Below are positions 1-9,366 of a DNA stretch of 64,000 bases, one piece after another. How positions within the stretch are numbered: position 1 is the stretch's first letter; the number at the start of each line of letters is the position of its first letter. The stretch is from Paracoccus salsus (lineage in GTDB: Bacteria; Pseudomonadota; Alphaproteobacteria; Rhodobacterales; Rhodobacteraceae): assembly GCF_021556615.1 (NCBI RefSeq), contig NZ_JAKGGD010000004.1:62001-126000 (forward strand). The letters are read 5' to 3'. The position numbers and the translations under genes were made by a program. The notes under the pieces are model-generated. The model was not told the origin of the DNA and did no database searches. It saw nothing but the letters and a program-made list of their open reading frames with translations.

Positions 1-751
1 CGAAGAGCTGTTGGGCCGAAGACAGCAGTCCGAACATCTGCCCGAACCCCAGCGTCAGGATCAGCGTGCAAAGCATGACCTGACGGTTGCCGAGCACCTC
101 GCGGGCGGCCTCTTTCAGCGGGGCGACCTGCAAGGGGCGACGGCGTTCGGGCGGCAGGGTCTCGGCCTGGCGCAGGTTCAGCCAACTGCATCCGATCAGC
201 GCGAACAGCAGGAAGCCGAAGAAGACCCCCTGCCAGCCGGCAAGCCAGATCATCCCCGCCCCGATCGAGGGGGCAAGCGCGGGGACGATGATGAAGACCA
301 TCATCACGAAGCTGGTGATCCGCGCCATCTCGCGCCCCGCATAGAGGTCACGAACCAGCGCCAACCCGACGATACGGGGGGCGGCGGCGCCAAGGCCCTG
401 CACGAAGCGGGCGGCCAGCAGCGTCTCGATCGAACTGGCAAGGATCGCGATGACGGTCGCGAGGGCGTAGATCAGGAAGCCGATGGTGATGGCGCGCTTT
501 CGGCCGATCGCGTCCGAGATCGGACCTGCGAACAGCGTGCCTGCCCCCAGCCCGGCGACGAAGACGGTCAGGATCAGCTGGGCCCGGTTGATGTTGTCCG
601 GCGTCAGTTCGCGCGCGATGTCGGGCAGCGCCGGCAACATCGCATCGATCGAAAAGGCGATGGTAGCGAAAAGAAACGCCAGCATCGCAATGAATTCTGG
701 CAGCGGCAGCCGCCTCAGCGGCGTCGGGCCCAGGGTCGCGGCTCGGGACAT
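1..751 (-). CDS. MFS drug-resistance transporter, Bcr/CflA type (partial, runs off left edge)
   Basis: An open frame starts at the ATG at 751 and is still open at base 1, giving at least 250 residues. The translation begins MSRAATLGPTPLRRLPLPEF and continues with long hydrophobic stretches typical of a 12-TM major facilitator protein. The loop after TM2 has the sequence GPISDAIGRKRAI, matching the MFS signature GxLaDrxGrkr. Overall pattern is that of the Bcr/CflA proton-driven multidrug exporters of the inner membrane. A Shine-Dalgarno GAAGGTG lies about 7 nt upstream of the start. The antisense ORFs covering the same bases are shadows. Substrate cannot be read from sequence. Confidence 0.85.
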   Translation of the reverse strand, partial: MSRAATLGPTPLRRLPLPEFIAMLAFLFATIAFSIDAMLPALPDIARELTPDNINRAQLILTVFVAGLGAGTLFAGPISDAIGRKRAITIGFLIYALATVIAILASSIETLLAARFVQGLGAAAPRIVGLALVRDLYAGREMARITSFVMMVFIIVPALAPSIGAGMIWLAGWQGVFFGFLLFALIGCSWLNLRQAETLPPERRRPLQVAPLKEAAREVLGNRQVMLCTLILTLGFGQMFGLLSSAQQLF

Positions 752-824
752 CGGGAAACACCTTCGATCAGGTGCAGCGCATAACGGTACTTTGCATTAT
801 GCGCAAGATTTCCCGGCCAGGTGG

Positions 825-1445
825 TCACACGCTGTCGGCTTGGGTCAGCTCATCGATGATGTCCTGCCATATCCTGGCGGTCTGCGCCCCGCTGATCGCG
901 TGCTGGTCGGCGACGATGAAGGTCGGCACCGCGTTTATGCCGCGCTCTCGGGCATGCATCTCGCGCGCGATGATCTGGTCACGGTCGGCGTCACTGCGCA
1001 GCAACCGGGAAACCAGCGCCTCGTCCAGCCCCGCAGCCCCGGCGATGCGGGCCAGCTGTTCCGTGTCGGCGATGTCTCGCGCTTCTTGCCAGTGGGCGCG
1101 CAACAGCCCCGACATGACGGGTGTCTGGGCTCCTTCCAGACCGGCCCAATACATCAGGCGATGGGCGTCGGTGGTGTCGGGCTGGCGCGGCGCGGGGTCC
1201 AGAACAAGCCCCATCGCGGCGGCTCGTTGGGCAAGGGTGCGGGCGGCCTCGGCGGCACCGGGTTTGGCTTTCAGATAGGCCAGCCGATCCATCCCTTCGG
1301 GTGGCATGTCCGGGTTCAGGCGAAAGGGATGCCAGGTGACGTTGAAGGGGTGCGAGGGGCGGCTTTCCAGCGCGCGATCCAGTTCAAGCTTGCCGATCAG
1401 GCACCAGGGGCAGACGGGATCGGCGAAGATGTCGAGACGGATCAT
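825..1445 (-). CDS. DsbA-family (FrnE-like) thiol oxidoreductase
   Basis: A 206-aa protein with a thioredoxin-fold active site CPWC at residues 13-16 in the context FADPVCPWCLIGK, and the DsbA-family cis-proline region NAVPTFIV near residue 171. No signal peptide is visible, so a cytoplasmic role is likely, as for FrnE and 2-hydroxychromene-2-carboxylate isomerase relatives. The length fits the FrnE group. Its ATG overlaps the stop of the upstream acyl-CoA ligase by 4 nt (ATGA), so the two are translationally coupled. The physiological substrate is unknown. Confidence 0.88.
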   Translation of the reverse strand: MIRLDIFADPVCPWCLIGKLELDRALESRPSHPFNVTWHPFRLNPDMPPEGMDRLAYLKAKPGAAEAARTLAQRAAAMGLVLDPAPRQPDTTDAHRLMYWAGLEGAQTPVMSGLLRAHWQEARDIADTEQLARIAGAAGLDEALVSRLLRSDADRDQIIAREMHARERGINAVPTFIVADQHAISGAQTARIWQDIIDELTQADSV

Positions 1446-2908
1446 GCGCGGTCCTTTCGATGTGTTTCACGAAGCGCGCGGCGGTTGATCTTGCCGGTCG
1501 GCGTCCTGGGCAGCGCCTCGAGCCGGATGTAATCACGCGGTTGCTTGTAACGGGCAAGTCCGCTTGCGGCCAACGCGCGCAGGTCATCGGCCGAGGCCGT
1601 GCCGGTCCAGAACGCGGCGATGATGCTGGTCGCGGGGCTCACCGCCAGCTCGGTGACGGCCACGTCGCCGGCCTGCGGATGGGTCGCCAGAAGCTCTTCG
1701 ATTTCGGATGGCGCGACCCGGAAGCCGCCGGCATTCATGATGTCATCGGCACGTCCCAGCAGCGTGATCGCGCCGTCACTGTCGGCCACCGCCTGATCGC
1801 CGGTCAGGAACCAGTCGCCGCGAAAGCGCGCCGCGCTCTCCTCGGGCTGACCCAGATAGCCGAGAAAAAGCCCTGGATCATCGCGGCGCACGGCGAGTGC
1901 GCCGGCCTCGCCCGCTGCGAGGGGCTGTCCGTCCCGGGACAGGATCGCGACGTTGCGCCCCGGTTGCGGGAAGCCTGCGGTGCCGGGCGGGGCGGGGCGG
2001 TCGGGACTGCCCGAGATGAAGGTCGAAAGCTCTGATGCGCCCATTGCTTCGTGCAGGTCGGTGCCGGTGCGGGCCTGCCACTCGTTGCGCAGGGACGGAT
2101 CAAGGCGCTCGCCCGCGGCGAGGCCGTGACGCAGGCTGGCGAAGGGCTGCCAGTCTGCGCGCAGGATGCGGCGAAACACGCCCGGTGCCCCGGCAAGGAT
2201 CGTGGCCCCGTGACGGGAGGCGAGCAGCGGGATCTGGTCAAGATCGGTGCCTTCGGCCGGGATCAGCGCGGTTGCGCCAAGCGTCCAGGGATCCATGAGG
2301 CCGGTCCCAAGCGTAAAGGTCCAGTTGAAGGCGCCGGCATGCATCATCCTGTCGCTGTCGCGAAGGCCATACCAGCCGTCGAACATCAGCCGCCGTGCAT
2401 GGATGGCGCGGTGCGCGTGCATGACCGCGCGCGGCTGGCCCGAACTGCCCGAGGTGTAGATGATGTAGGCCAGCCTGTCGGGGTCGCCGTGCACGAAATC
2501 GGCAGGCGGCAGATCGCTGAAACCGGCCATCTCGGACTCGTCCAGAACCGGCGCGGCATGATCGGGCATCGGCACGCCGGCCCCCGCCACGATCATCGCC
2601 GGACCGATCTCGGCGGCGATCTTGCTTGCCTCGCGCGTTGTCAGCATGGCCGAGGTCGGGACCGGAACGATGCCCGCCGTGATCGCGCCCAGATAGACGA
2701 TCGGAAAGCCGGGCGTGTTGCCAAGCCGCATCAGCAGCCGGTCGCCAGGGCGAAGCCCCGCCTCAAGCAGCCCGGTTGCGGTGCCGCGGACGGCCGCGAT
2801 CAGCCGACCATAGGACCAGCGCTCGGCGCGGGCCGGTCCCACGACCGCAAGCGCCAGCTTTTCGGACCTTGAGGACCCCGCCAGAAGAACATGTTCCGCA
2901 AGATTCAT
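1442..2908 (-). CDS. Acyl-CoA synthetase / AMP-binding ligase (benzoate-CoA-ligase-like)
   Basis: ANL-superfamily adenylating enzyme of 488 aa that would activate a carboxylic acid to its acyl-CoA with ATP. Visible motifs are the P-loop IIYTSGSSGQPRAVMH, the A5-type segment EAMGASELS, the A7 motif WFLTGDQ, and the C-terminal catalytic lysine context PTGKINRRALRE. The frame is open to 3067 upstream, but that extension would cross the cold-shock terminator, so I place the start at the ATG at 2908 (MNLAEHVLLAG). The gene is followed with a 4-nt overlap by the DsbA-like gene. The layout resembles short benzoate/acetyl-CoA ligases, but the substrate is not determinable here. Confidence 0.85.
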   Translation of the reverse strand: MNLAEHVLLAGSSRSEKLALAVVGPARAERWSYGRLIAAVRGTATGLLEAGLRPGDRLLMRLGNTPGFPIVYLGAITAGIVPVPTSAMLTTREASKIAAEIGPAMIVAGAGVPMPDHAAPVLDESEMAGFSDLPPADFVHGDPDRLAYIIYTSGSSGQPRAVMHAHRAIHARRLMFDGWYGLRDSDRMMHAGAFNWTFTLGTGLMDPWTLGATALIPAEGTDLDQIPLLASRHGATILAGAPGVFRRILRADWQPFASLRHGLAAGERLDPSLRNEWQARTGTDLHEAMGASELSTFISGSPDRPAPPGTAGFPQPGRNVAILSRDGQPLAAGEAGALAVRRDDPGLFLGYLGQPEESAARFRGDWFLTGDQAVADSDGAITLLGRADDIMNAGGFRVAPSEIEELLATHPQAGDVAVTELAVSPATSIIAAFWTGTASADDLRALAASGLARYKQPRDYIRLEALPRTPTGKINRRALRETHRKDRA

Positions 2909-2956
2909 CCTGAGCTTTGCCTGTTGTCGACCCGTTCGTTGCGCGATGACGCTGCC

Positions 2957-2988
2957 AAAGAAAAACGGCCCGCGCGGACGGGCCGTTT
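2957..2988 (-). terminator. Rho-independent terminator of the cold-shock gene
   Basis: Read on the minus strand, a 9-bp stem AACGGCCCG / CGGGCCGTT with a short GC-rich loop is followed by TTTTTCTTT. It sits about 20 nt after the cold-shock stop codon and before the acyl-CoA ligase start. Confidence 0.9.
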
Positions 2989-3008
2989 CCTGTGCCTGAG
3001 CGGCAGGG

Positions 3009-3215
3009 TCAGAGCAGTTTGAGATCGCTGGCCGAGGCCCGGCCATCACGGCCGGACTGCAACTCATATGCGATTTTCTGGTTGTCTTGCAGTCCGGTCA
3101 GCCCGGCGCGCTCGACCGCCGAGATGTGCACGAACACGTCCTTGCCGCCGTCATCGGGGGCAATGAAGCCAAAGCCTTTGGTGGCGTTGAACCATTTTAC
3201 CGTTCCGGTCGCCAT
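3009..3215 (-). CDS. Cold-shock domain protein (CspA family)
   Basis: A 68-aa single-domain cold-shock protein that binds single-stranded nucleic acid. RNP1 is present as KGFGFI and RNP2 as VFVHIS, after the family start MATGTVKWFN. The frame opens 6 codons further upstream (MKERTV), but a clear Shine-Dalgarno GGAG lies about 9 nt before the ATG at 3215, so I use that start. About 210 nt separate it from thrS. That leader contains an AT-rich promoter-like stretch near 3345-3375 (TTGCGT, then CATCAT about 17 nt later) and leaves a long 5' UTR, as is common in csp genes. Confidence 0.93.
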   Translation of the reverse strand: MATGTVKWFNATKGFGFIAPDDGGKDVFVHISAVERAGLTGLQDNQKIAYELQSGRDGRASASDLKLL

Positions 3216-3425
3216 AACCGTTCTCTCCTTCAAGTCGTCATCCCGACGCAGGATTGCGCCAGGCCGTGCAGCCCGCTTTCGGTCTTCCGGCTGCCCAACA
3301 AGAGGGAGGCGGTAGAAAGTCTTCGCTCACGCACATGAAATGATGAACGAATCGTTAAGAAACGCAAGCAGGAAACGCCCACAGCCTGCGCGGCGAGTGC
3401 GACACTCGCGTGAAAGCGCCGCAAT

Positions 3426-5372
3426 TCAGCGCAGATCGGGCGGTGTGGCTTCGGCTTTCAGCATCTCTGCCGCCTCGTCCAGCGACAACGTGCGGCTACC
3501 CTGCTGATCCAGCCGGCGCATGGATACGGTGCGGCCCTCGACCTCCTTCATGCCGATGGCAAGAATGGCCGGAACCTTCGCGACGGAATGGTCGCGCACC
3601 TTGTAGTTGATCTTCTCGTTCCGGGTGTCCGCCTCGACCCGGATCCCTGCCGCGCGCAGCGTCGCCACGACCTCGTGGACGAACGCATCCGCGTCCGAGA
3701 CGATGGACGCGACGACGACCTGGCGGGGGGCAAGCCAGAACGGCAGCTTGCCGGCGCTGTTCTCGATCAGGATGCCGATGAAACGCTCGAAACTTCCCAG
3801 AACCGCGCGGTGCAGCATGATGGGGCGATGTTTGGCGCCGTCCTGACCCACATATTCCGCGTCCAGCCGCTCGGGAAGGTTGGGATCGACCTGCAATGTG
3901 CCGCATTGCCAGTCGCGGCCGATCGCGTCGGTCAGAACGAATTCCAGCTTGGGGCCATAGAACGCCCCCTCGCCGGGAAACAGCGTGTAATCATGGCCTG
4001 CGGCGCGGCAGGCATTGCCAAGCGCGGCCTCGACCCGGTCCCAGCTTTCGTCGGATCCGATGCGCTTGTCAGGGCGCGTGGAGAGCTTGATCTTCCAGTC
4101 CGTGAAACCAAGATCGGCATAGATTCCGGCTAGAAACTCGATGAATTTCCGGGTCTCGGTCTCGACCTGCTCCTGGGTGCAGAAGATATGGGCGTCGTCC
4201 TGGGTGAAGCCGCGCACCCGCATGATCCCGTGCAGCGCGCCGGACGGCTCGTAGCGGTTGCAGGACCCGAATTCCGCCATCCGCAGCGGCAGGTCGCGAT
4301 ACGATTTCAGGCCGTGGTTGAATATCTGCACATGGCCGGGGCAGTTCATCGGCTTGAGCGCGTTCACCGTCTTCTGCCGCGCATGATCCTCGTCCACCTC
4401 GACGATGAACATGTGCTCCTGATAGTTTTCCCAGTGGCCCGATTCTTCCCACAACTTGCGGCTGACGACCTGAGGCGTGTTGACCTCGACATAACCGTCG
4501 GCGCGCTGCTTGCGGCGCATGTAGTCCTGCAGCGTGGTGTAGATGTTCCAGCCGTTCGGGTGCCAGAAGATCTGCCCGGGCGCCTCTTCCTGCATGTGGA
4601 ACAGATCCATCTCGCGGCCCAGCTTGCGGTGGTCGCGCTTGGCGGCCTCTTCCAGCATGTGCAGATGCGCCTTGAGATCCTCGCGGTTGCGGAACGCGAC
4701 GCCATAGATGCGCTGCAATTGCGGGCGCGAGGCGTCACCCAGCCAATAGGCTCCGGCGATATGGGTCAGCTTGAAGGCGTCGGCGGGCAACTGGCCCGTC
4801 GATTGCAGATGCGGTCCGCGGCACAGATCCTGCCAGTCGCCGTGCCAGTACATGCGCAGATCCTCGCCCTCGGGGATGCGGTCGATCAGTTCCAGCTTGA
4901 AGGGCTCGTTCGCGGCCTTGTAGTGGGCGATCGCCCGGTCGCGGTCCCAGACCTCGGTCCGGACCGGATCGCGGGCGGCGATGATCTCTTTCATCCTCGC
5001 CTCGATCTTGCCCAGATCCTCGGGCGTGAAAGGCTCGGCCCGATCGAAATCGTAGAACCAGCCGAAATCGCGCACGGGTCCGATTGTCACCTTCACGTCC
5101 GGCCAGATGTCCTGCACGGCGCGGGCCATGACATGCGCAAAGTCGTGCCGGATCAATTCCAGCGCCTGCGCCTCGTCCTTCATCGTATGGATCGCGATCG
5201 CGCCGCTTTCGGTGATCGGCCAGGCCAGATCGATATGGCGACCGTCGAGGCTGGCCGAAATCGCGCGCTTGGCAAGGCTTGGCGCGATGCTTTCGGCCAC
5301 CTCGGCCGGGGTGATGCCGGCGGAATAGTCGCGCGAATTGCCATCGGGAAAGGTCAGGGAAATATGGGACAT
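3426..5372 (-). CDS. thrS: Threonine--tRNA ligase
   Basis: Class II aminoacyl-tRNA synthetase of 648 aa, the normal length. Order of parts: N-terminal TGS domain (about 1-60), editing domain with HxxxH (HDFAH at 76-80), class II catalytic core with [10 protein letters not shown] (zinc-binding Cys) and [11 protein letters not shown], and a C-terminal anticodon-binding domain. The start is the ATG at 5372 ([11 protein letters not shown]) behind GAGGAG. The longer open frame upstream lacks family similarity and is not used. The gene is monocistronic as far as can be seen. Confidence 0.98.
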   Translation of the reverse strand: MSHISLTFPDGNSRDYSAGITPAEVAESIAPSLAKRAISASLDGRHIDLAWPITESGAIAIHTMKDEAQALELIRHDFAHVMARAVQDIWPDVKVTIGPVRDFGWFYDFDRAEPFTPEDLGKIEARMKEIIAARDPVRTEVWDRDRAIAHYKAANEPFKLELIDRIPEGEDLRMYWHGDWQDLCRGPHLQSTGQLPADAFKLTHIAGAYWLGDASRPQLQRIYGVAFRNREDLKAHLHMLEEAAKRDHRKLGREMDLFHMQEEAPGQIFWHPNGWNIYTTLQDYMRRKQRADGYVEVNTPQVVSRKLWEESGHWENYQEHMFIVEVDEDHARQKTVNALKPMNCPGHVQIFNHGLKSYRDLPLRMAEFGSCNRYEPSGALHGIMRVRGFTQDDAHIFCTQEQVETETRKFIEFLAGIYADLGFTDWKIKLSTRPDKRIGSDESWDRVEAALGNACRAAGHDYTLFPGEGAFYGPKLEFVLTDAIGRDWQCGTLQVDPNLPERLDAEYVGQDGAKHRPIMLHRAVLGSFERFIGILIENSAGKLPFWLAPRQVVVASIVSDADAFVHEVVATLRAAGIRVEADTRNEKINYKVRDHSVAKVPAILAIGMKEVEGRTVSMRRLDQQGSRTLSLDEAAEMLKAEATPPDLR

Positions 5373-5603
5373 GTCGTCCTCCTCGTCGGTTTGGCGCCCA
5401 CGGAACGCCCGGTTGCGGGTATGTCGGGCGCCGTCTTGGACCCCGAGCCGAGAACTGTCAAGAACAAGGGCGGGCCACCTGTCCTGAGGACATGTCGCCA
5501 ACGGATGCATGCCCGGTCTATACTTCGCGACGCAATCTGGTGGTCGCGGTCGTGCGACCGCTGGCCGGGGCTGGAACGCCCGGGAACGGGACAAGGTAAG
5601 AGC

Positions 5604-6344
5604 ATGATCGACTATCTGACGACAACCGAAGGCCGCAGGATCGCCTATTGCCGAAGCGCCGGGCAGGGACCGGGGATCGTGTTCCTGGGCGGCTTCAAAT
5701 CCGACATGGCGGGCACCAAGGCATCGTATCTGCAGGATTGGGCGCAGACACAGGGCCGGGCGTTCCTTCGCTTCGACTATTCCGGACATGGTGAAAGCAG
5801 TGGCAGCTTTGCAGAGGGGTGTATCGGCGACTGGGTCCAGGACGCCCGTGCGGTCATCGAGGCGCTGACCACCGGTCCGCAGGTGCTGGTCGGGTCAAGC
5901 ATGGGCGGCTGGATCGCGCTGCTGCTGGCCCGCGCGATTCCGCAGCGCGTCGCGGCGATGGTGACCGTCGCCGCGGCGCCCGATTTCACCGAGCAGGGCT
6001 ACTGGGCAGGCTTTGATGCCGCGCAGCGCGACCTGCTGATGCGGCAGGGCCGGATCGAGCTGCCAAGCGACTATGACGACCAGCCCTATGTCATCACCCG
6101 CCACCTGATAGAGGACGGCCGCAACCAGCTTGTGATGACGCAGCCATTGCCGCTGCCCTTCCCGGTGCGGATGTTGCAGGGAACCGCCGATGCGGACGTG
6201 CCGATGGATTGGGCGCTTCGCCTGCTGAAGCATGCGGATGGCAGCGACATCCGTTTGACGCTGGTCAAGAATGCTGACCATCGCTTTTCGACGCCGGAAT
6301 GTCTGTCGCTGATCGGCGAAGCGATCGCGGATGTTCTGGCTTAG
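5604..6344 (+). CDS. Alpha/beta hydrolase
   Basis: A 246-aa soluble alpha/beta-hydrolase fold enzyme. The nucleophile elbow is GSSMGG, the oxyanion region is FLGGFKSD, and the putative catalytic histidine is in [10 protein letters not shown] near the C-terminus. The [11 protein letters not shown] segment matches the strand-4 loop seen in ABHD10-like and carboxylesterase-type members. The ATG at 5604 follows AAGGTAAG. The frame is open far upstream through thrS antisense sequence, which is a shadow. The last 14 nt overlap the next hydrolase, suggesting co-expression. Substrate unknown. Confidence 0.85.
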   Translation: MIDYLTTTEGRRIAYCRSAGQGPGIVFLGGFKSDMAGTKASYLQDWAQTQGRAFLRFDYSGHGESSGSFAEGCIGDWVQDARAVIEALTTGPQVLVGSSMGGWIALLLARAIPQRVAAMVTVAAAPDFTEQGYWAGFDAAQRDLLMRQGRIELPSDYDDQPYVITRHLIEDGRNQLVMTQPLPLPFPVRMLQGTADADVPMDWALRLLKHADGSDIRLTLVKNADHRFSTPECLSLIGEAIADVLA

Positions 6345-7281
6345 GGCGCTGGCGGTCATGGTCGCCGTCATGGCGGCCCTGATCCTTCTTGGCCCGCGCG
6401 AGCCGGCCGACATGCACACGGTCGAAGCCGACCTGCCCGAGGACCTCAGCGGCTGGCTGGCCGACCGTGAACGGCACATAGACGACCGTGCTGCCGGCCG
6501 CATCGAATGGGCCGGTGAGCCCGGACAGCGAACCGAGCTGGCGCTGGTCTATCTGCACGGTTTTTCCGGCAGCCCCGCCGAGTTGCGGCCATTGCCACAG
6601 CAGGTCGCGCAGGCGCTTGGCGCGAACCTGTATTCGGCGCGCCTGACCGGTCACGGGCTTGACGGGGCCGCCATGGCCAGGGCGCGCCTGTCGGACTGGT
6701 GGGGCGATACCGTCGACGCGGTCGCCGTCGCGGACCGACTGGGCGACCGGGTGATCCTGCTCGGCCTGTCCACCGGCGCAACGCTGGCCGCGATCGCAGC
6801 GCTTGACCCCAAACTTGGACCGCAGATCGATGGCCTGGTGCTGATCTCTCCGAATTTCAAGGTGAACCACCGATGGGCCTGGGTGCTGGACCTGCCCTTC
6901 GCGCGTCCGGTCATCGAGGCGCTCTGGCATGGCGACCGCTGCTTCGAGCCCCTGAACGAGGCGCATGAGCAAGGCTGGACCTCGTGCTATGCGATCGTGT
7001 CGACTTTGCCGATGGCAGCCGCGGTGCGGCACGCGCGGGGCCTGAACTACGGGACGGCGCGTCAACCCGCCTTCTTCATCTGGTCCTGGAAGGATCGCGT
7101 CGTCGTGCCGCGGGCGACGCAGCGCGTGGCCGATCGCTGGGGCGGACCGGTCACCCGGCTGAATGTGGACCCGGGCCCCCGCGACGACCCGAGCGCCCAT
7201 GTCATCGGCGGCGATGCTTTGTCACCGGACCTGTCGGTGGTGCTGGTGGACCGGATCGTGCAGTGGATTGCCGGGATCTAG
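6331..7281 (+). CDS. Alpha/beta hydrolase with N-terminal membrane anchor
   Basis: A 316-aa alpha/beta hydrolase. Residues 4-20 form a hydrophobic segment ([17 protein letters not shown]) that could be an uncleaved signal anchor or signal peptide, so the enzyme may act at the periplasmic face. The oxyanion motif YLHGFSGSP and the nucleophile elbow GLSTGA (Ser in GxSxG) are present, and SAHV near residue 290 offers the histidine. It overlaps the preceding hydrolase by 14 nt and is probably in the same operon. Substrate unknown. Confidence 0.82.
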   Translation: MFWLRALAVMVAVMAALILLGPREPADMHTVEADLPEDLSGWLADRERHIDDRAAGRIEWAGEPGQRTELALVYLHGFSGSPAELRPLPQQVAQALGANLYSARLTGHGLDGAAMARARLSDWWGDTVDAVAVADRLGDRVILLGLSTGATLAAIAALDPKLGPQIDGLVLISPNFKVNHRWAWVLDLPFARPVIEALWHGDRCFEPLNEAHEQGWTSCYAIVSTLPMAAAVRHARGLNYGTARQPAFFIWSWKDRVVVPRATQRVADRWGGPVTRLNVDPGPRDDPSAHVIGGDALSPDLSVVLVDRIVQWIAGI

Positions 7282-7330
7282 CGGCGGGCGCCGGTCTCGT
7301 CGCCTTGCAGCAGGCGCATGCGCGGCCGGA

Positions 7331-7786
7331 TCAGAAATCCAGCCTGAGATGCTCGCCCAGATCGGGGGTTTCGCCGGTAACCTTGGATTTCGCGATCTTG
7401 TACAGAAAACTGGCGCTGCCGCCGGTGATCCAGACCTTGGCGCTGCTCGGATCGAGGCGCATCAGATGCACATCATCGTCCTGCCGCCCTTCCTCGAACC
7501 AGCTTGACGTCACGGCGTTCCACAGCTCGTCCAGCTTCGCCTTGTCGGAAATCCGTGAAAGCCTGCCCTCGATCCGCGCGGACAACCCCATTCCACCGTC
7601 ACCCACGACGTGCAGGGCAGGAACCGGTCCGGTCGCGACCGCTTCGGCGAGTTCCGTTCCCCTGGCGGTGATGAACCACAGCGCGGCCTCGTCGCGATCG
7701 CTGTAGTGAGACATCGGCACCAGCCGCATGTCGTCCGTAAGCCCGAGCATCGCGACGCTGATATCGTCGAGACGGTCCCAGAACAT
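7331..7786 (-). CDS. Pyridoxamine 5'-phosphate oxidase-like general stress protein
   Basis: About 151 aa from the ATG at 7786 (MFWDRLDDISVAMLG). The fold family is the split-barrel flavin-binding general stress protein 26 group: an N-terminal FW..L..I..AMLG segment, then MRLVPMSHY and LWFITARGTELA, and a C-terminal D-x-x-K...W. Family members usually begin about 6 residues earlier. An in-frame CTG preceded by AAGGCGAG sits there (about 7810), so the true start may be non-standard. It follows phaZ on the same strand after roughly 100 nt. Confidence 0.75.
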   Translation of the reverse strand: MFWDRLDDISVAMLGLTDDMRLVPMSHYSDRDEAALWFITARGTELAEAVATGPVPALHVVGDGGMGLSARIEGRLSRISDKAKLDELWNAVTSSWFEEGRQDDDVHLMRLDPSSAKVWITGGSASFLYKIAKSKVTGETPDLGEHLRLDF

Positions 7787-7884
7787 GGCGCGCGTCGCGT
7801 CCGGATCGTGCAGGGTAGCTCGCCTTGCCGTGGCCTTGCGGTTTCCGGCAATCAACCGCACGGCCGTGGCAAGGATTCCGCCGA

Positions 7885-9246
7885 TCAGACGGGCATCTTC
7901 CTGCCGTTCCCGATCGGGTCGTTCACGCCGCAATCGGCAGCCGCACCGCCGCGCGCACGGCGCCGTTTGGGCCGGATGGAATCCGGAACCGCCATGTGCT
8001 CGTCGATGAAATCGAGAACCAGCGGCCTGATGTTCAACCGCCAGGACTTGCCAGCGAAGATGCCGTAATGGCCTGCCCCAGGCTCCAGATGCTGCTGTTT
8101 CCTTTCGGCCGGGACGTTTGAACAGAGATCCAGCGCGGCGACGCACTGGCCAGGCGCCGAGATGTCATCATCAGCGCCCTCGACCGTCATGATCGCCACC
8201 TCGGTGATCTTGCCCATATCCACCGGTTTGCCGTTCACCGTGAACTTGTTCTGGGCGATCTCGAGGTTCTGGAATATCCGCTCCACCGTCGACAGATAGA
8301 ATTCGGCCGTCATGTCCATCACGGCCAGATACTCGTCATAGAACTTGTTGTGCCTGTCGCCTTCGCTGGCGGCGCCACGCGCCTCGTTGAAGATCTTGTC
8401 GATGAAGGCGCGGGCATGGGTCTCGGCGTTCATCGTGATGAACGAGGACAACTGCGCCAGACCGGGATAGACCATCCGTCCGGCGCCGCGGTACTTGAAG
8501 CCCACGGACTGGATCGCCAGATGTTCCAGTTCGCCCATGGTCACGCGGCGCCCGAAATCGGTCACCTCGGTGCGCGCGGCGTCCGGATCGACCGGGCCGC
8601 CGATGAGGGTCAGCGTGCGAGGCTGGGAATTCGGGTCCTGCTCGGCAAGCATGGCGGTCGCGGCCAGCGCAAGCGGCGCCGGCTGGCAGACGGCAATCAC
8701 GTTCGTGTCCGGTCCCAGATGCTTGATGAAGTCGACAAGATACGAGGTGTAATCCTCGATGTCGAACTTGCCCTGGCTGACCGGGATGTCGCGGGCATTG
8801 TGCCAGTCGGTCACATAGACCTCGCAATCGGGCAGCAACGAGGTCACGGTCGAGCGCATCAGCGTGGCGTAGTGGCCGGACATGGGCGCGACCAGCAGCA
8901 CCTTGCGCGGACTGATCTCGCGCCGCGCGACGCGGAAATGGATCAGGTCCCCGAAGGGTCGCCGTATCTCGGGCTCGACATAGACGATGTGGTCCTGACC
9001 ATCCTCGCCGGCGATGGCGGGGATTTCCCAGTCGGGCTTGATGACCATCCGAGAGAAGCTGCGTTCGACCACGCGGCCCCATGCGCTCATCAGCTTGATG
9101 GAGGGGTGCGGAATCAGGGCGAATGCCGGGTATGAACCCAGTGCCCGTGCCGTCGCCCCAAGCCACTCATTGGTATTCCGAATCGTCTCCATCGCATCGT
9201 AGGAGACGATTCCCTTGATCCCTTTTGCTGGCATTATACTCACCAT
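7885..9246 (-). CDS. phaZ: Intracellular polyhydroxyalkanoate depolymerase
   Basis: A 453-aa member of the PHB depolymerase family with the PHA_depol_C domain. It mobilises stored poly-3-hydroxybutyrate by thiol/serine-type hydrolysis. Recognisable family segments are EWLGATARAL near the N-terminus, LLVAPMSGHYATL, and VIAVCQPAPLAL, where the Cys replaces the lipase-box Ser. The C-terminal EPGAGHYGIFAG carries the catalytic His. It is transcribed divergently from phaC across about 110 bp, the usual Rhodobacterales arrangement. Alternative in-frame starts exist at MPAKG and METIRN. Confidence 0.93.
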   Translation of the reverse strand: MVSIMPAKGIKGIVSYDAMETIRNTNEWLGATARALGSYPAFALIPHPSIKLMSAWGRVVERSFSRMVIKPDWEIPAIAGEDGQDHIVYVEPEIRRPFGDLIHFRVARREISPRKVLLVAPMSGHYATLMRSTVTSLLPDCEVYVTDWHNARDIPVSQGKFDIEDYTSYLVDFIKHLGPDTNVIAVCQPAPLALAATAMLAEQDPNSQPRTLTLIGGPVDPDAARTEVTDFGRRVTMGELEHLAIQSVGFKYRGAGRMVYPGLAQLSSFITMNAETHARAFIDKIFNEARGAASEGDRHNKFYDEYLAVMDMTAEFYLSTVERIFQNLEIAQNKFTVNGKPVDMGKITEVAIMTVEGADDDISAPGQCVAALDLCSNVPAERKQQHLEPGAGHYGIFAGKSWRLNIRPLVLDFIDEHMAVPDSIRPKRRRARGGAAADCGVNDPIGNGRKMPV

Positions 9247-9366
9247 TTGCTGCGTCGCGGCATCATTTCGCGTCCTGGCGGAGGGAGTCTGGACGTCAAA
9301 AGCCGGGTTTACGCTGTGCCCGCCCTGCGCATATCATGGGTATGTCTTTAAGGGGGAATGGATGTC

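Noticed and set aside
11..784. Plus-strand 257-aa ORF at the left edge
   Set aside because: Antisense shadow of the MFS transporter, composition RQQSEHLPEPQRQDQ-like, no domain.
4188..5603. Upstream extension of the alpha/beta hydrolase frame through thrS
   Set aside because: Antisense to thrS. The hydrolase family start and ribosome site are at 5604.
9358..9360. ATG at 9358 as phaC start
   Set aside because: The GGGGGA ribosome site abuts this ATG. The in-frame ATG at 9367 has proper spacing.
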